From assembly GCF_043290135.1 (NCBI RefSeq), contig NC_134700.1:80039000-80102999 (forward strand): 64,000 nucleotides of DNA, written 5' to 3'. Numbering within the stretch: position 1 is the stretch's first letter; the number at the start of each line of letters is the position of its first letter. This document shows, piece by piece, positions 53,320 to 64,000 of this stretch. The notes under the pieces are model-generated. The model had not been told where the DNA came from. It did no database searches and saw nothing but the letters and a program-made list of their open reading frames with translations. Made by a program: the position numbers and the translations under genes. The stretch comes from Rhipicephalus microplus (Eukaryota; Arthropoda; Arachnida; Ixodida; Ixodidae).

Positions 53320-55605
53320 CGTAAAACAGGCACAAATGAAATGCACATGTCGAAATGCCGACAGTAGACACCAGTCACTATTCAAATAGTGTGTGAAAGA
53401 AACTGATAGCAAGCAATTCCTTAAAACAGAAAAACGCTTCCCCCAACGTAAAGGACGCAATCTAAGGAACCCCAAACCAAGCCTTGCATCCCCCATGTAA
53501 AGCTTGCCCCATTAGTGACCTTTTGTACTCTCCTATAACTTTACTGTGTTGGGAAATAGTCTCATGCGTCGCGCACCGTTGAAACCGCTACAGGACGCCC
53601 CATTGAATAGCCGCTTCCCTTGTCACCAGGGGGCAGTGGCCCCGCTATGCCGGAGCCATTTGGCGCCTCTCGGCAACGCCCGAAGTGTGCAGCTTTAATT
53701 TCAACAGCATTAAGCCATCGTTTTTTTTTTCCTTCAAATCCATCCTAGGTGCTGAATAGGTGCTTTCTTGCACCTATTCAGTGATCTGCGGTGTGCGTGG
53801 CTACTACTGGGGAATACGTAGTCGATAGAAAGCGCCGTTGTTTCGTTTCCTCTGTTTCCAACTGCTTCGTTCTCACTTTTTAGTTCCTTAATCGTTTTCA
53901 ACGGCCACTACAAACATCGACACTTTGTGCCTCTGTAAGAGCGGTGCTTGTATCGTAACCGTCATTCACGCGACCCTGCTCGCTTAAGCATTGCACCATC
54001 CAAATTACCCGTTTTGTTTTCTTTTTTTCTGTAAGATGATGCTGTACTTCCGGTTCATTCTCGACTTTCTTTCCTCGTTTTTAGTCGAAATGTTTGCACG
54101 TACAGCAAACGCCTCGTGTATGCTCGTACGAGTACCAACCTTTTACTCTAACGAGAGACGGCTACGATTCCTTTATTCTTTTACACTCCAGTTCAAGACA
54201 CCGTTCCTCGGCGGGACATCAAACACGTGTTTGTGGACTGGCCAAAAAAGAAAGTTAAAAGAAGAATGAAGGAAAAATTGCTTTTTTATGTCAGTAAATT
54301 GCTGTGTCCTAATTTTAGAATGACCACTCGCTCGCCGCGAGAAGGCACTTGCTAAACGAAAAAGCATGCCAAAAGAAAATGCTGATGTTTTTCTGTTCTC
54401 AGCTATCTTTCTACCCATCCACGTAACGTTGCCAGATGAACCGTCACTATGTCTTCTTTCGTGTGGTGCGCACCACTGTAGCCACCGGGTGCAATGGTTT
54501 GTCTTCTCGTTATTAAGGCGGAACTTCAGATGCCTCATCATAGGTTAAAATTGTCCGGCGTTGGCGTTAACAAGATCAGTACAGTAGGCTGATGTCAAGT
54601 TAGGGTCAATGTCAGTGGGTGCGAAGCTCAGAAAATTGGCTTTATTATCAAAATAACATATCAGCAATTACCGAGTGTCACACTTGCTCAAAGCCGTCTC
54701 TGTATACGGGATGGTCGTATGACAGAGTAAAGTCACGTCCAAAAAAAAAAAAAGAAGTGTCTGTACCCCTTCAAAGGTTGGTTGATCCACGAGGCAGTGC
54801 AAAAGCATGTTAGGTGCAACAAACTTTTGATGGGGGGTTCATAATAAATATACATCTACTAACTAAAAGAAGAGGATGGCGCTCACCTTCTAGTCACCTT
54901 AGGCAAATGCTTTAAGATCCCAGTGAGTTTTGATAGCCCGAGCGACAGTTAACAATTTAAAATTTCTAAAAATTACCGAACTTTACTACCCAACTTATTT
55001 ATTTATTCTTACAAAGAACACACAGTAATCAGTGTGGTCTACCCCTCTATGGGGCAGGACGTTCGGTAACTCGTCACACGTATAGGTTACAGTGGTGGCC
55101 AGTGGAACGTCCATCAAATATTCCAAAGTCCAAGAGGCTTTTAAGTCAGGCCACTTCCAAAGTTTAGCCACCAGACGCCCTTTCGTCAGTGCATGCTGTA
55201 CCGCATCATCTTGTTCTACTCTATAGGCTTTGTTGACTTGCTTGGATGATCAAGAAACCGGCGAGCGCATTCACAAACTAGGACAAATAGCTTTCCGAGA
55301 GCGTGGTTTGTCGGTCCTCCTTGTTGAGTGCCGCAAAAGTAAACGCTATGCTGTGACAGAGTGTTGTTACTTCCCAACTGGCGACGGGTAGAGGAACTTT
55401 GCTACTGCGGTTTTCAGTTCAAAGTCAAGTCACTTAGCGGGGTTTTCTGAGATTCACTTTTACGCTTGAGGCAAAGGCTAAATGTGTGCCCATCAGCCGT
55501 TTTTTTTTTTTCGGAGAAACATTCTGCCTAACTAACAACATTAGGAAATCACTGATGTTAGTTTGTAAAAAAAATTGGCAGATCCCACGTACAGTACGAA
55601 TCGAT
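53320..55605. other. non-coding stretch with one perfect 12-bp hairpin
   Basis: No gene recognised. CTGAATAGGTGC (53752-53763) and its exact complement (53770-53781) flank a 6-nt TTTCTT loop. Several A and T runs occur (e.g. 54740-54752, 55500-55511). Confidence 0.5.
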
Positions 55606-55639
55606 GATATGCGAAGCACGAATGAGAAATGTTTGATAT

Positions 55640-55880
55640 GTCACTTTAAAGTCAACACAACGTCACGAGGTAGAGGTAAATGATGCCGTATATGACTTCC
55701 GTGTCATGATTATCACGTTTGGATGTGTCGTTTACCTTCGTAATCTGTTCACGTCACGTGAAAGCAAGCTTATTATAAGTGGAGCAAGCGAAACGACCGT
55801 GAGCATGCTATGAGCGTAGTATGTTGTCATGTTCTTACATGACACGCATGCCAGGATTGTCATGTTTTCACCAGTCATAA
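55640..55880 (+). repeat. left part of a ~147-bp tandem repeat array
   Basis: Contains the array's CATGACACGCATG and ...GTCATGATTATCACGTTTGGATGTGTC blocks. The array is interrupted at 55881 by a Gypsy derivative and resumes at 57532. Confidence 0.65.
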
Positions 55881-56240
55881 TGCCGCGAGGCGTATTGCGG
55901 ATAATGTTGCGTATGCCAATACCGCCGGCACGCGGCCTTATTGTGGTCCAGGATGCACCGCGATTCATCTGCGAAGATCATGGCCCACACGTCGACCATT
56001 CGTTGATAACGAGATAGCGCCAGACGCTACGGCGACTGTATCTCGGATGGTGAACGCGCCTTGCGATCCAGTGGGACATTCTGTTCGCCGACGGCCATCG
56101 AACACGCTGTTCGCCACCCGCTAAGCCGATGTGTCTGTTTTCCTTTAGTGGGCGCAAGTCCGCCAAATAAACGGATCTCCTTCTATTTCTACTAGCCTCC
56201 CGGTCTCCTGTCTTCGGGCTACCCTCACTCTTACGTGACA
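55881..56240 (+). repeat. probable 5' LTR of a Gypsy derivative
   Basis: 360 bp from TGCCGCGAGG to TTACGTGACA, with an AATAAA signal in CCGCCAAATAAACGG near 56165. It is followed after two bases by TGGTGGAAGTGCGGGG, which resembles the primer-binding sites of the other two Gypsy elements. The left border is inferred from where the tandem array is interrupted. Confidence 0.65.
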
Positions 56241-56259
56241 TCTGGTGGAAGTGCGGGGT

Positions 56260-57529
56260 ATGCACAAAAACAACCTTAAAACAGCCACTGCAGAAAACGA
56301 GGACGCTGAAGACACAGATACTCGAAGCAGTCGCCGCCTCCGAAACCTGCCACCTGAGCTGGGACCGCTACCGGACCCCACGCGACCACAAAAGGACGCT
56401 TCCATAGCCACCATGAGCACCCCGCAATCACCTACCCCTGTCATGCTGCAGCAGCCGCGGGTGCCCCCAACTTTCCATGGTTATGCCACTGAAGACCCAG
56501 AAGAATGGCTCGACCAATTCGAGCGCGTGGCTACCATAAACAGGTGGGATGGAGAAATGAAGCTGCAATACGTTTTCTTTTCCCTGGACGGCCCCGCCAA
56601 AACGTGGTATGAAAACCATGAGACCACACTGACCACCTGGGAATTTCTTAAGAATGAGTTGCTCAGGACCTTCACCAGCATCATGCGAAAAGAAAGGGCC
56701 CAGCTGCTGCTAGAATCGAGGACCCAACAGCCCAATGAGACCCTAAACGTGTACGTCGAAGAAATGAAACGTCTTTTTAGGCGAGCGGACCAAGACATGA
56801 CCGAAGACAAAAAGGTCGGATACCTAATGCGAGGGGTGAAGGAGTCACTTTTCGCCGGTCTCATAAGGAACCCTCTTAAAAAAGTCGCCGAATTTACTGA
56901 AGAAGCGCACACCATAGAAAGGACCCTGGACGTCCGGACTCGGCAATACAACCGCCCGTTTCAGCTCAGCTCGCTCTACTCGGAACCGATTCGAGGTGGG
57001 CTAACCACCAACGATCGGCGGGAAGCTATTCGAGAAGTGAGAAGAACTACGCCGATTGCTACCTCCTACCCTCCAGCCCCCCCAAGGAGCATCTCTCTTG
57101 GACATAGTGCGTGATGAAGTCCAGCAGGCGCTTGGCTCTTCATCAGCGACGACTCGAACAGAGGCCGAAGCAATGACTTACGCCGCTGCAGTGAACACTA
57201 GGCCACCCCGACGAAACGAGCCCAGTCCTCGACGGTACACTGCAGCCCCAAGTAGCCGTCCGCCCTTCCCCGCCCACCCTACATACGAGAGACGCCCGAG
57301 CCAAAGAAAATGCGACACCTGGAGAACTCCCGACGACCGTCCCCTATGCTTTCACTGCGGTGAGGCCAGCCACATTCTTCGACACTGCCCCTACAGGCGG
57401 ATGGGACTGCATGGCTTCTCATCTCGGGCACCACGGCCACACCCTGGACAACGACCTCCGGCAATCGAAGACTACTTGCGCCATACAGAGTACTTGTCCA
57501 GACGTTCTCGATCCCTCACTTTTACGTGA
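56260..57529 (+). pseudogene. Gypsy gag, single frameshift, with CCHC knuckle
   Basis: From the ATG at 56260 the frame reads through a capsid-type domain (VPPTFHGYATEDPEEWLDQF, then FSLDGPAKTWYENHETTLTTW) up to about 57075. Near a run of seven C (57077-57083) the reading shifts to another frame, which goes on with ASLLDIVRDEVQQALG and the knuckle CFHCGEASHILRHC before ending at 57529. No protease, RT or integrase follows. The protein is like that of the 43.7 kb element but clearly a different family. One indel separates it from an intact gag. Confidence 0.85.
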
Positions 57530-57531
57530 CA
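57513..57531 (+). repeat. 19-bp remnant of the 3' LTR end
   Basis: CCCTCACTTTTACGTGACA matches the last 19 bases of the 5' LTR (56222-56240) at 18 positions. The gag reading frame ends within it and the tandem array resumes right after, so an internal deletion seems to have joined gag to the LTR end. Confidence 0.6.
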
Positions 57532-58860
57532 ATATATTTTTGTCATCTATTGACGTCACGTAACACCAAATTTGGTATATGTGGAGCTAGCATTACAGCC
57601 GCAAGCGCATCATGAAGGGCCGGATATACTCCAATGTAGCGTTGACGCACGCGCACACTGGGCACAGCGACGCTACGTTGGCGAAACGGGAGCACTCGCT
57701 AGTCTGAAGCCAGGTGCGACCGGCGCGACCGCCGTCCATCGGCGCGGCCCGACGGCAACTGGCGCGAAATGCGACATGCTGCATTTCGCACCGATGTGGT
57801 ACCCAGACTAAACTGCATCTCCCTCTCTTCGTGACGGAGGGATGCCGTACACGCTGAAACGCGCATGCGTCAAAGCAACGCAGCGCGGCGCGTGCCTGCG
57901 AGTAAATGGCAAGACCGGTGCCTGGCGTGGCAACGCCTGCAAACACGCGCACCGCGTCATGTCGAAAGGTATTGACACCTTGACTGTGGCATGTAGTCAT
58001 GCTCTCACATGACACGAGTCTATTGATTATCATGTTTGCACCAGTCACATACCTTCGTCATTCGTTGGCTTCACGTAATACCAAATTTGCCGTATGTGAA
58101 GCTAGCGAAACTGCCGCGAGTGCATCATCACTGTGGCATGTAGTCATGTTGTTAAATGACACGCACGTCATGATTGTCACATTTGGATGTGTCGTTTACC
58201 TATGTCGTCCGTTCGCATCACGTAATACCGAGTTTGGTACATGTGAAGCTAGCGAAACAGGCGCGAGCGCATCATTAGCGTAGCATGTAGTCATGTTGTT
58301 ACAGGACACGCATCTCATGTTTATCATGTTTGCACCAGTATCATACCTTCGTCATCCATTCACGACCTGTAATACCAAATTTGGTATAAGTGAAGCTAGC
58401 AATACGGCCGCGAGTGCAACATGAGCGGGGCATGTAGTCATGTTGTTACATAACACGAACCTAATGAGCATCATGTTTGCACCAGTCGCATAATTTCGTC
58501 AACCATTCATGTACCGTAATACCAAATTTGGTACATATGACGCTAGTGAAACCACCGCAAGCGCATAAGCGTGGCATGTAGTCACGTTGTTACATGACAC
58601 GCATGTCATGATTTTCATGTTAGGGTCTGTCGCTTGTGTTCGCCATGCAATCATGTCATGCCATACCAGTTTTGCAACATGCTATACGAACGAAACCACC
58701 GCAAGAGCTGCAGGACCATGAAATGTAAATCATGACGTTCATGACATCCATGTCATGATTTTCATATCATGACTAGTCAAATATGTTCTTCATATAGTCA
58801 TGTCGTGCCACACAAAGTTTGGTATCGGTACCATTATCTAAACGACCAAGAGAGCTAAAA
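57532..58860 (+). repeat. ~147-bp tandem repeat array with 16-bp palindrome, right part
   Basis: Units are anchored by a perfect or near-perfect palindrome ATACCAAATTTGGTAT (for example 58372-58387) at about 57565, 58078, 58224, 58372, 58519, 58660 and 58812, a spacing of 141-152 bp apart from the interrupted first step. A second inverted motif CATGACA-CGCA-TGTCATG lies in each unit. Later units are more diverged. The array ends near a segment (58865-58928) ending CGCTTCGCATTT. Confidence 0.85.
57620..57985. mobile_element. GC-rich unclassified insert within the tandem array
   Basis: A block of about 365 bp with much higher GC content than the array lies between array segments. It contains several short GCGC-type inverted pieces but no coding frame of a known family. 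I could not define terminal repeats or a target duplication. Confidence 0.4.
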
Positions 58861-58929
58861 GTCGCAGGCGGCTAGATAGATGGATACGCTCAAAGTCGCC
58901 GAAGTTCGCTAAGAACGCTTCGCATTTAA

Positions 58930-59894
58930 AACTGCGCCTCGGCGTCACCTTAGACACTCATAAGCAAATAAGCGCCGAGTCGCAGAACATATGGATAACG
59001 CACTTGTACTGCACATACCTTCAGACGAGCAAGGCGCGTTTGCTATCGCAAACTTTCCGTAGTACCCTGTAATTTGCGCAAATATCAGAGAGCACCCGTC
59101 TCGGCCCTCATTTTCATTGAATACGAACATTGTCGGTGAAAGGTTTTGAGGGTCGAGTGCCGTGTTCAACCGCTGCTACTCGTCATTGTCCTTCGGTCTG
59201 TATCTATCGATCGGACCGGAGTTCTCGTCAAATAGATGAACCGACACTATGTTTTGGACTGCTATAGGAGCTCTTATGTGAGACAAGCTGACGCAGAAAA
59301 TGGCTGTTAGCGTGAAACCCATTCTTTGAAGTTCGCTCGAGAGGCACGGGTGTGTTTAGAGGGGTCACCGGCGCTAATCGATGATAGAAAGATGTTGGAG
59401 TCCAATACGAGTCGATGGAAGCGATGAGTCGATAGGGGCAGCATCAATACAAAATATTTCGAACTTTACGATCATCGTGGCACCATGAACAAACAAATGT
59501 TTCTTCTTGGCAGCAGCTTGTATACTTTAGCACGGAATGCTTTCATTGCCACGCTATAATTTGGTCTGTTGTGTTGTCGCCTTTGATACCAGGTAACAGG
59601 GCTTGAAATGTGTCAGCAAACCTTCAGTCTTATTACTATTTGGAGAAGTGCCCTTCTCGGAAGACCATTTGGCAGACGTGTCGTTCTTTAGGATGACTGC
59701 CAGTTGGGCGTGTTGGTAAAGGTTCATGATGATCTACTAAAGTTGGTAAAAGTTCATGATAATCGTGATCTACTAAGGCAGTTTGGAAATCTCCTAAATA
59801 GACCATGAGCATTGAGATGCCCGAACTCTTTCTGTTTTGTTGATCTATGGCGTTAATGTCTATTTCTTATATACTTGTATAATGTAATACCTTG
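58930..59894. other. non-coding stretch
   Basis: No gene recognised. A local duplication of 'aaggttcatgat / aaagttcatgat' with 'gatctactaa' occurs at 59718-59778. Confidence 0.45.
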
Positions 59895-60121
59895 AGGTTT
59901 AGTAGCCCGAACTACGATATGATTAAGAAGAAAGCACTATGTTGTGAAGGTCTACATAAATTTCGACCATATAGTGTTGTGTAACGTGAACTGGAATCGC
60001 GCAGTGCACCAGATTATAGTATTTCACCACTATTGCGTTTCAAACTGCTTGACCAGGATCGAACCCGCGACTTTCGGGCCAATAGCCGAGTATACCTTGA
60101 CCTGTGTACCACGCTGGTGGC
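59895..60121 (-). mobile_element. tRNA-derived SINE, minus strand, copy 8 (decayed)
   Basis: The minus-strand head is at about 60050-60121 with a B-box complement 'ggatcgaacccgcg'. The body is heavily mutated. Recognised by block order against the better copies. Confidence 0.7.
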
Positions 60122-60855
60122 CACTCTGTGCTTGGCATTGAGAACTGCGAAAATATTTCAACAACATTAAAGAAAAAAGTCTAAAAGTTATCATTGATAT
60201 TGCTATCCCTTTTGGTAACGTCTTAGGGTAACTAACTGGTAATACGGTAAAGAAGTAATGGCCAAGCAGACCGACACCATAGAATATAGCAGGTCCTCTT
60301 GTGTGCTCGACCATTTCTTTTTTACCGTAATGCGCCATACTAGTTCGATTACGACAAACCAACTGGACCAAACTTCAACACTTGTGCTCCTGAGGTAATG
60401 GTCGTTCTCGACTCAGCAGAGGCCATTTTTTCGAGCCGTCCTTTATCGAACATTTCTTTCAGTACGAATCATACGTACCATAAACGACCAGAGAAGCTTT
60501 TGAGGCAGCTACGATGAAGAGGTCATGTGGTTAGCCATAAGCGTAAGAGCGTGATGGTTAGGCGGGGTTGGGATTAATGGTCAGATTTGATTAGCCAGAT
60601 TGTCAGTTCGGTTATTTATTTATTTTTTGGCCAGATCCTCGTCTCAGTATCACCTCTCCATTCCGCACCTTCCTAGATAAGACGATGACAGATCTTAGCA
60701 CACGTGACAGTGCTGAAAACCACTAATGTGATAACAAAAAGCAGAAAACACCCTTATTAACCAATGAAAAATTTTGCAATGGTAGATGGTCTATTTTGTA
60801 TTACTGGTCAGAATCAGAACCAGTTCGTTGCAATGGCTAAGCAACGTAACAATAA
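60122..60855. other. non-coding stretch
   Basis: No gene or repeat recognised. Confidence 0.45.
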
Positions 60856-61030
60856 CTTCTTGTGTTTAACGTCCCGAAACCACAATATGATTGCGAGACA
60901 TGCTGTAGTGGGGAACAAGGGAAGTTTTAACCACCCGGGGTTTTTTAACTGTCACTTGAAGCCAGGTACACGGTTCTCAAGCATTTTCATTTCCACTAAA
61001 AATGCAGCCAGTTCGGCAAGGACCCACGTC
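60856..61030 (-). mobile_element. tRNA-derived SINE, minus strand, copy 9 (truncated)
   Basis: It carries the family body in the order GTTTAACGTCCCGAAACCAC, ...ACCACCCGGGGTTTTTTAAC and the 'cattttcatttccac' block, but the tRNA-like head is missing, so it is truncated at the right. Confidence 0.7.
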
Positions 61031-64000
61031 AAAGACTAATATAGTTCCTTTTATAAAGTATAAATAAAATTATGTTGCAGTTGTTCACATTCATAGAGTA
61101 CAAATAACAATAATTGGCTGTTTTCCAGGTTTAATACTATAATGTTGATTTACAAAATATGCAAGTATTAGGCATATAGGTAACCTTGTGGAAGAGGCAA
61201 ATGTAATAATAATATAAAGTGTAAGAACATGAAATAGAAAGCCTTATTAGTAAATGCATATCTCTGACAACACAGTGTAAAAGTGGAAACCCCTAAAAGA
61301 TTTTATAATAATGCTATAACTGGAAAACAAATAGTTGCGTGATAATGACATTAAATATAACTATGTGACGTTACTAAGAGTGCAGGTTAAATAGAACTAG
61401 AGGAAACGCTACGGCACTGAAAGTGTAGCAACAAATATTGACTACACATGAATATTGAATTAATTAGAATATTTATCCGTTCTTTCCTGAATTAGTATAT
61501 TCGAACTGTTTTGATGTCTAAAGCAATTGCAGTCTACGAGATACAGTATCCAAATTCTGGATGAGAATAAAGTCGTTACCAGATTCATACTGTGCAATGG
61601 TGCTTTCTATGAGCCAAAAATTTTATTCGTAATCTCGGAGCAAAGTAATTTTAGATGTGACCCTAATATGACGTAGAAAATCTTGTGAATTGATGCCATT
61701 TCCCTAAGAGTAAAAATATTGAATGTTCAAAAAAGATTTTAAATATCTTAAACAAGAAAGACAGGCTAGCTTTAAAGTGTCTTCTGTCATTACACGCCTC
61801 ATTTGAAGCCTAAAAACTGCGTCAGTGCTTTTTCTATGCAACTTCGAAAAGTTTAATTTTAGCGTAGTTTTCGTTTCGGCGCAAGAGCCTCTCATAGCAC
61901 ACGCAAAAACTTGCACCTTCATTGTTTCATTCGCTACGTATTTCCTACTTTAACGTGGCCGTTTACAAAGAAAACACCCCCGCATCCCCCCCTCCGCCGC
62001 CTCTTTCATTCTTGAAGAGTGATCACTTACTGGCTTTTGATTCACTTAACGGAAGGAATACGTCCCATAATTTTATCATGCCATGGTCTCCACGTAAGTA
62101 CTCATCGCGCTAAGTGACCTCCCATCACCCCTTGAATATTTCTTTTGTGTGTGTTTTGTTTTTCTATATCAGCATATCTGCCACATTGGAGCTGATACAC
62201 TCCTACTCCTATAACTTGCTGAATCACATAATACTCTCCCTGTACTTTTTTTTTCCTTCACCATAGCTTGCGTAATAAATGGTTGCTTCTGGGGATCGCA
62301 TCCGGGTCATATGTTTACCCCTTTGCGCAATGGGAATCGGACCCCTTTGGAGCAATTCAGGATGCTCTATTTACGCACTTTCATCGCCTCATTAACCCCC
62401 AGTAAGAGCGGCCTACGCGGTATATTAAGGGACGGCGTATACTATGCGCTTGCGTCAGCACACAAGAGGTCTATTCATCGTCTTGCAAGCTTCCAGCCTT
62501 TTGCGAAGGGTGAGCAGTAGCCCCCGTGTTCCGCAGCTGACTAAGGGGGGAACAGCCCCTGCACCGTGTTAGGCTTCAGCGTTTGCAGTGGCTGGTTGGT
62601 AATGATGAACGCGGTCTTATTCTTTTTAAGGTAATAATATTGAGTGTTATCTTTGCATTCTGCATGTTCATTCTAAGCCCTGCTGGAATACTTCCTGGGT
62701 TTTTCGACTTTCAGTTTCTCTTTCTTTTCCTTTTGCAAAACGGCAGGATAACCGCTGTTTATTGCGACACAAAGTTATGTACACCACAACGAACATGATT
62801 TAGAACTCAAACTTCTTGAGCACATTTGCGGTTATTATTTGTAGAAGTATCTTCATTGTTTTTTTTTCTTTTTAGAAATGGAATATAAGCTCATGATGCT
62901 CAAAATCTCCGTTATTTAAAGATTGTTGTGTGGTGACCGCAGACAGCGTGGTCGTGAGCAATCGTCTCTTTACACGCTTCATCACAAATGGTTGCTCGTG
63001 GCGTGCTAAAATATCTTAAATCGATAATCTTTCCACGTAACATTCTGGAACATTTCAGTGCAAAATTTACGGTAGCCTTGTAAAGCCTCGTATCAACCAA
63101 GCACATGGAGAGAACGCTCATGTCCTTAGTGCCTCATGTCACGAGCACAGCCTCAAACGTGCGTGGTCTGAAAGTTTGCTTTTCTTAACACTGAAATTCA
63201 AGGAATCTTTTGTAGGTGCGTCTAATTAACGCAACATAAGGAAAGAAAAAAGAATAAAGACGAGAGAATCGATCCTGTAGAGCACAATGGTTCGGTCACG
63301 CCACTAAGCCGTAAGGTGGAGTCACGTCTTCAAATGTTTATTCGAGTAATATCGCGTCATTTCCGTAAGAGACTTAGTCTCTTTCATGGCACTACCCGAC
63401 TGAACGGTCATCGAGCCGCTTTGGCGCATCAACCGCTACAATGGTCTCTGTGAGAGATACGACATCTGCACCGAATAAACCCACGAACGTATTTCCACCG
63501 TTGTCATCAGTTCTCCTTTTGTGTGTCTCGTTGTTTTTTTTTTTTTTTTTGAAATCGATCACATTGCGTGAAAATTGCTCGGCGCTGGGTGCTTTCATGC
63601 TCTGGACGTACTTCGTTGTAGATGACCGTGGCGTGTCCAGCAGCTTTGCGTCTTGCAACCTCGAAGCTCTGATGTTATATGGGTGCGTGATCACTCATTG
63701 CGCTCGCTTTCATTGCTAGCTGAAACAAACCAACTTTTTCATTTAGCTTTTCTTGGGGGGAGGGAAAGAAGATATATTTGTCTCCCAAGGCTGCCTGCTT
63801 TTTGAAATGTGTTTTATAAAATAGCTTGGAAGAATTTTTTTAGGTTTTGCTTTTTGTGATTTATTTATTATATGGTATAAGGCTTAAAGCGTACTTTGCC
63901 GCCCCATCTGCCGTCGCAACTTTGTTTCTTGCACGTTACTTCTTTGTTTTATTTTCGTCTCAAGAATTGCTTTACACGCAGGTTTTTTTATTTTTTTAGT
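61031..64000. other. AT-rich non-coding stretch
   Basis: No gene recognised. Frames up to 100 codons are AT-biased and without signatures. A long T run lies at about 63533-63551. Confidence 0.5.

Noticed and set aside
57593..58048. 151-codon minus-strand frame in the GC-rich block
   Set aside because: Long only because of high GC content; no recognisable domain, overlaps the tandem repeat.
57532..58860. CRISPR array
   Set aside because: Units are diverged ~147-bp tandem repeats without a short constant repeat and unique spacers, in an animal genome.

Overview
This is a 64 kb piece of arthropod nuclear DNA, most probably from an ixodid (hard) tick. The evidence is nine copies of one tRNA-headed SINE that resembles the tick Ruka-type family, together with Penelope-like elements, I-type and Tx1/L1-type LINEs and Ty3/Gypsy elements in one dense array. 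There are no bacterial-type operons, rRNA genes, CRISPR arrays or free-standing tRNA genes, and I could not recognise an intact host gene. The species call is inference; the element identities are read from the sequence.

Layout. 1-11.8 kb is unassigned DNA with microsatellites, two SINEs and a few perfect inverted repeats. 11.8-22.5 kb is an I-type LINE (minus strand) split by a 6.46 kb Penelope-like insertion. That insertion holds three copies of one element: an inverted copy, a 5'-truncated copy and a full-length tandem copy, all inside a single 11-bp target duplication. 22.55-25.3 kb is an old, different Penelope-like remnant cut up by SINEs. 25.73-31.0 kb is a decayed Ty3/Gypsy element (minus strand) with 150-bp LTRs. 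31.8-32.55 kb is a LINE 3' end. 37.2-42.2 kb is a nearly complete Tx1/L1-like LINE (minus strand) with a few lesions. 43.73-48.91 kb is an apparently intact Ty3/Gypsy element (plus strand) with LTRs identical by eye, a 4-bp target duplication, and a gag-to-pol join that looks like programmed -1 frameshifting. 49-55.6 kb is non-coding but contains several hairpins and a degenerate tandem array. 55.6-58.9 kb is a ~147-bp palindrome-bearing tandem repeat interrupted by a gag-only Gypsy derivative and a GC-rich block. The remainder is AT-rich DNA with two decayed SINEs.

How the parts work together: the window is best read as stacked insertions. The I-type LINE came first and was later split by the Penelope-like unit. 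SINEs entered the old Penelope-like remnant and the LINE's 5' edge. The youngest autonomous candidates are the 43.7-48.9 kb Gypsy element and the 12.6-19.1 kb Penelope-like unit; both retain long undisturbed reading frames with recognisable catalytic residues.
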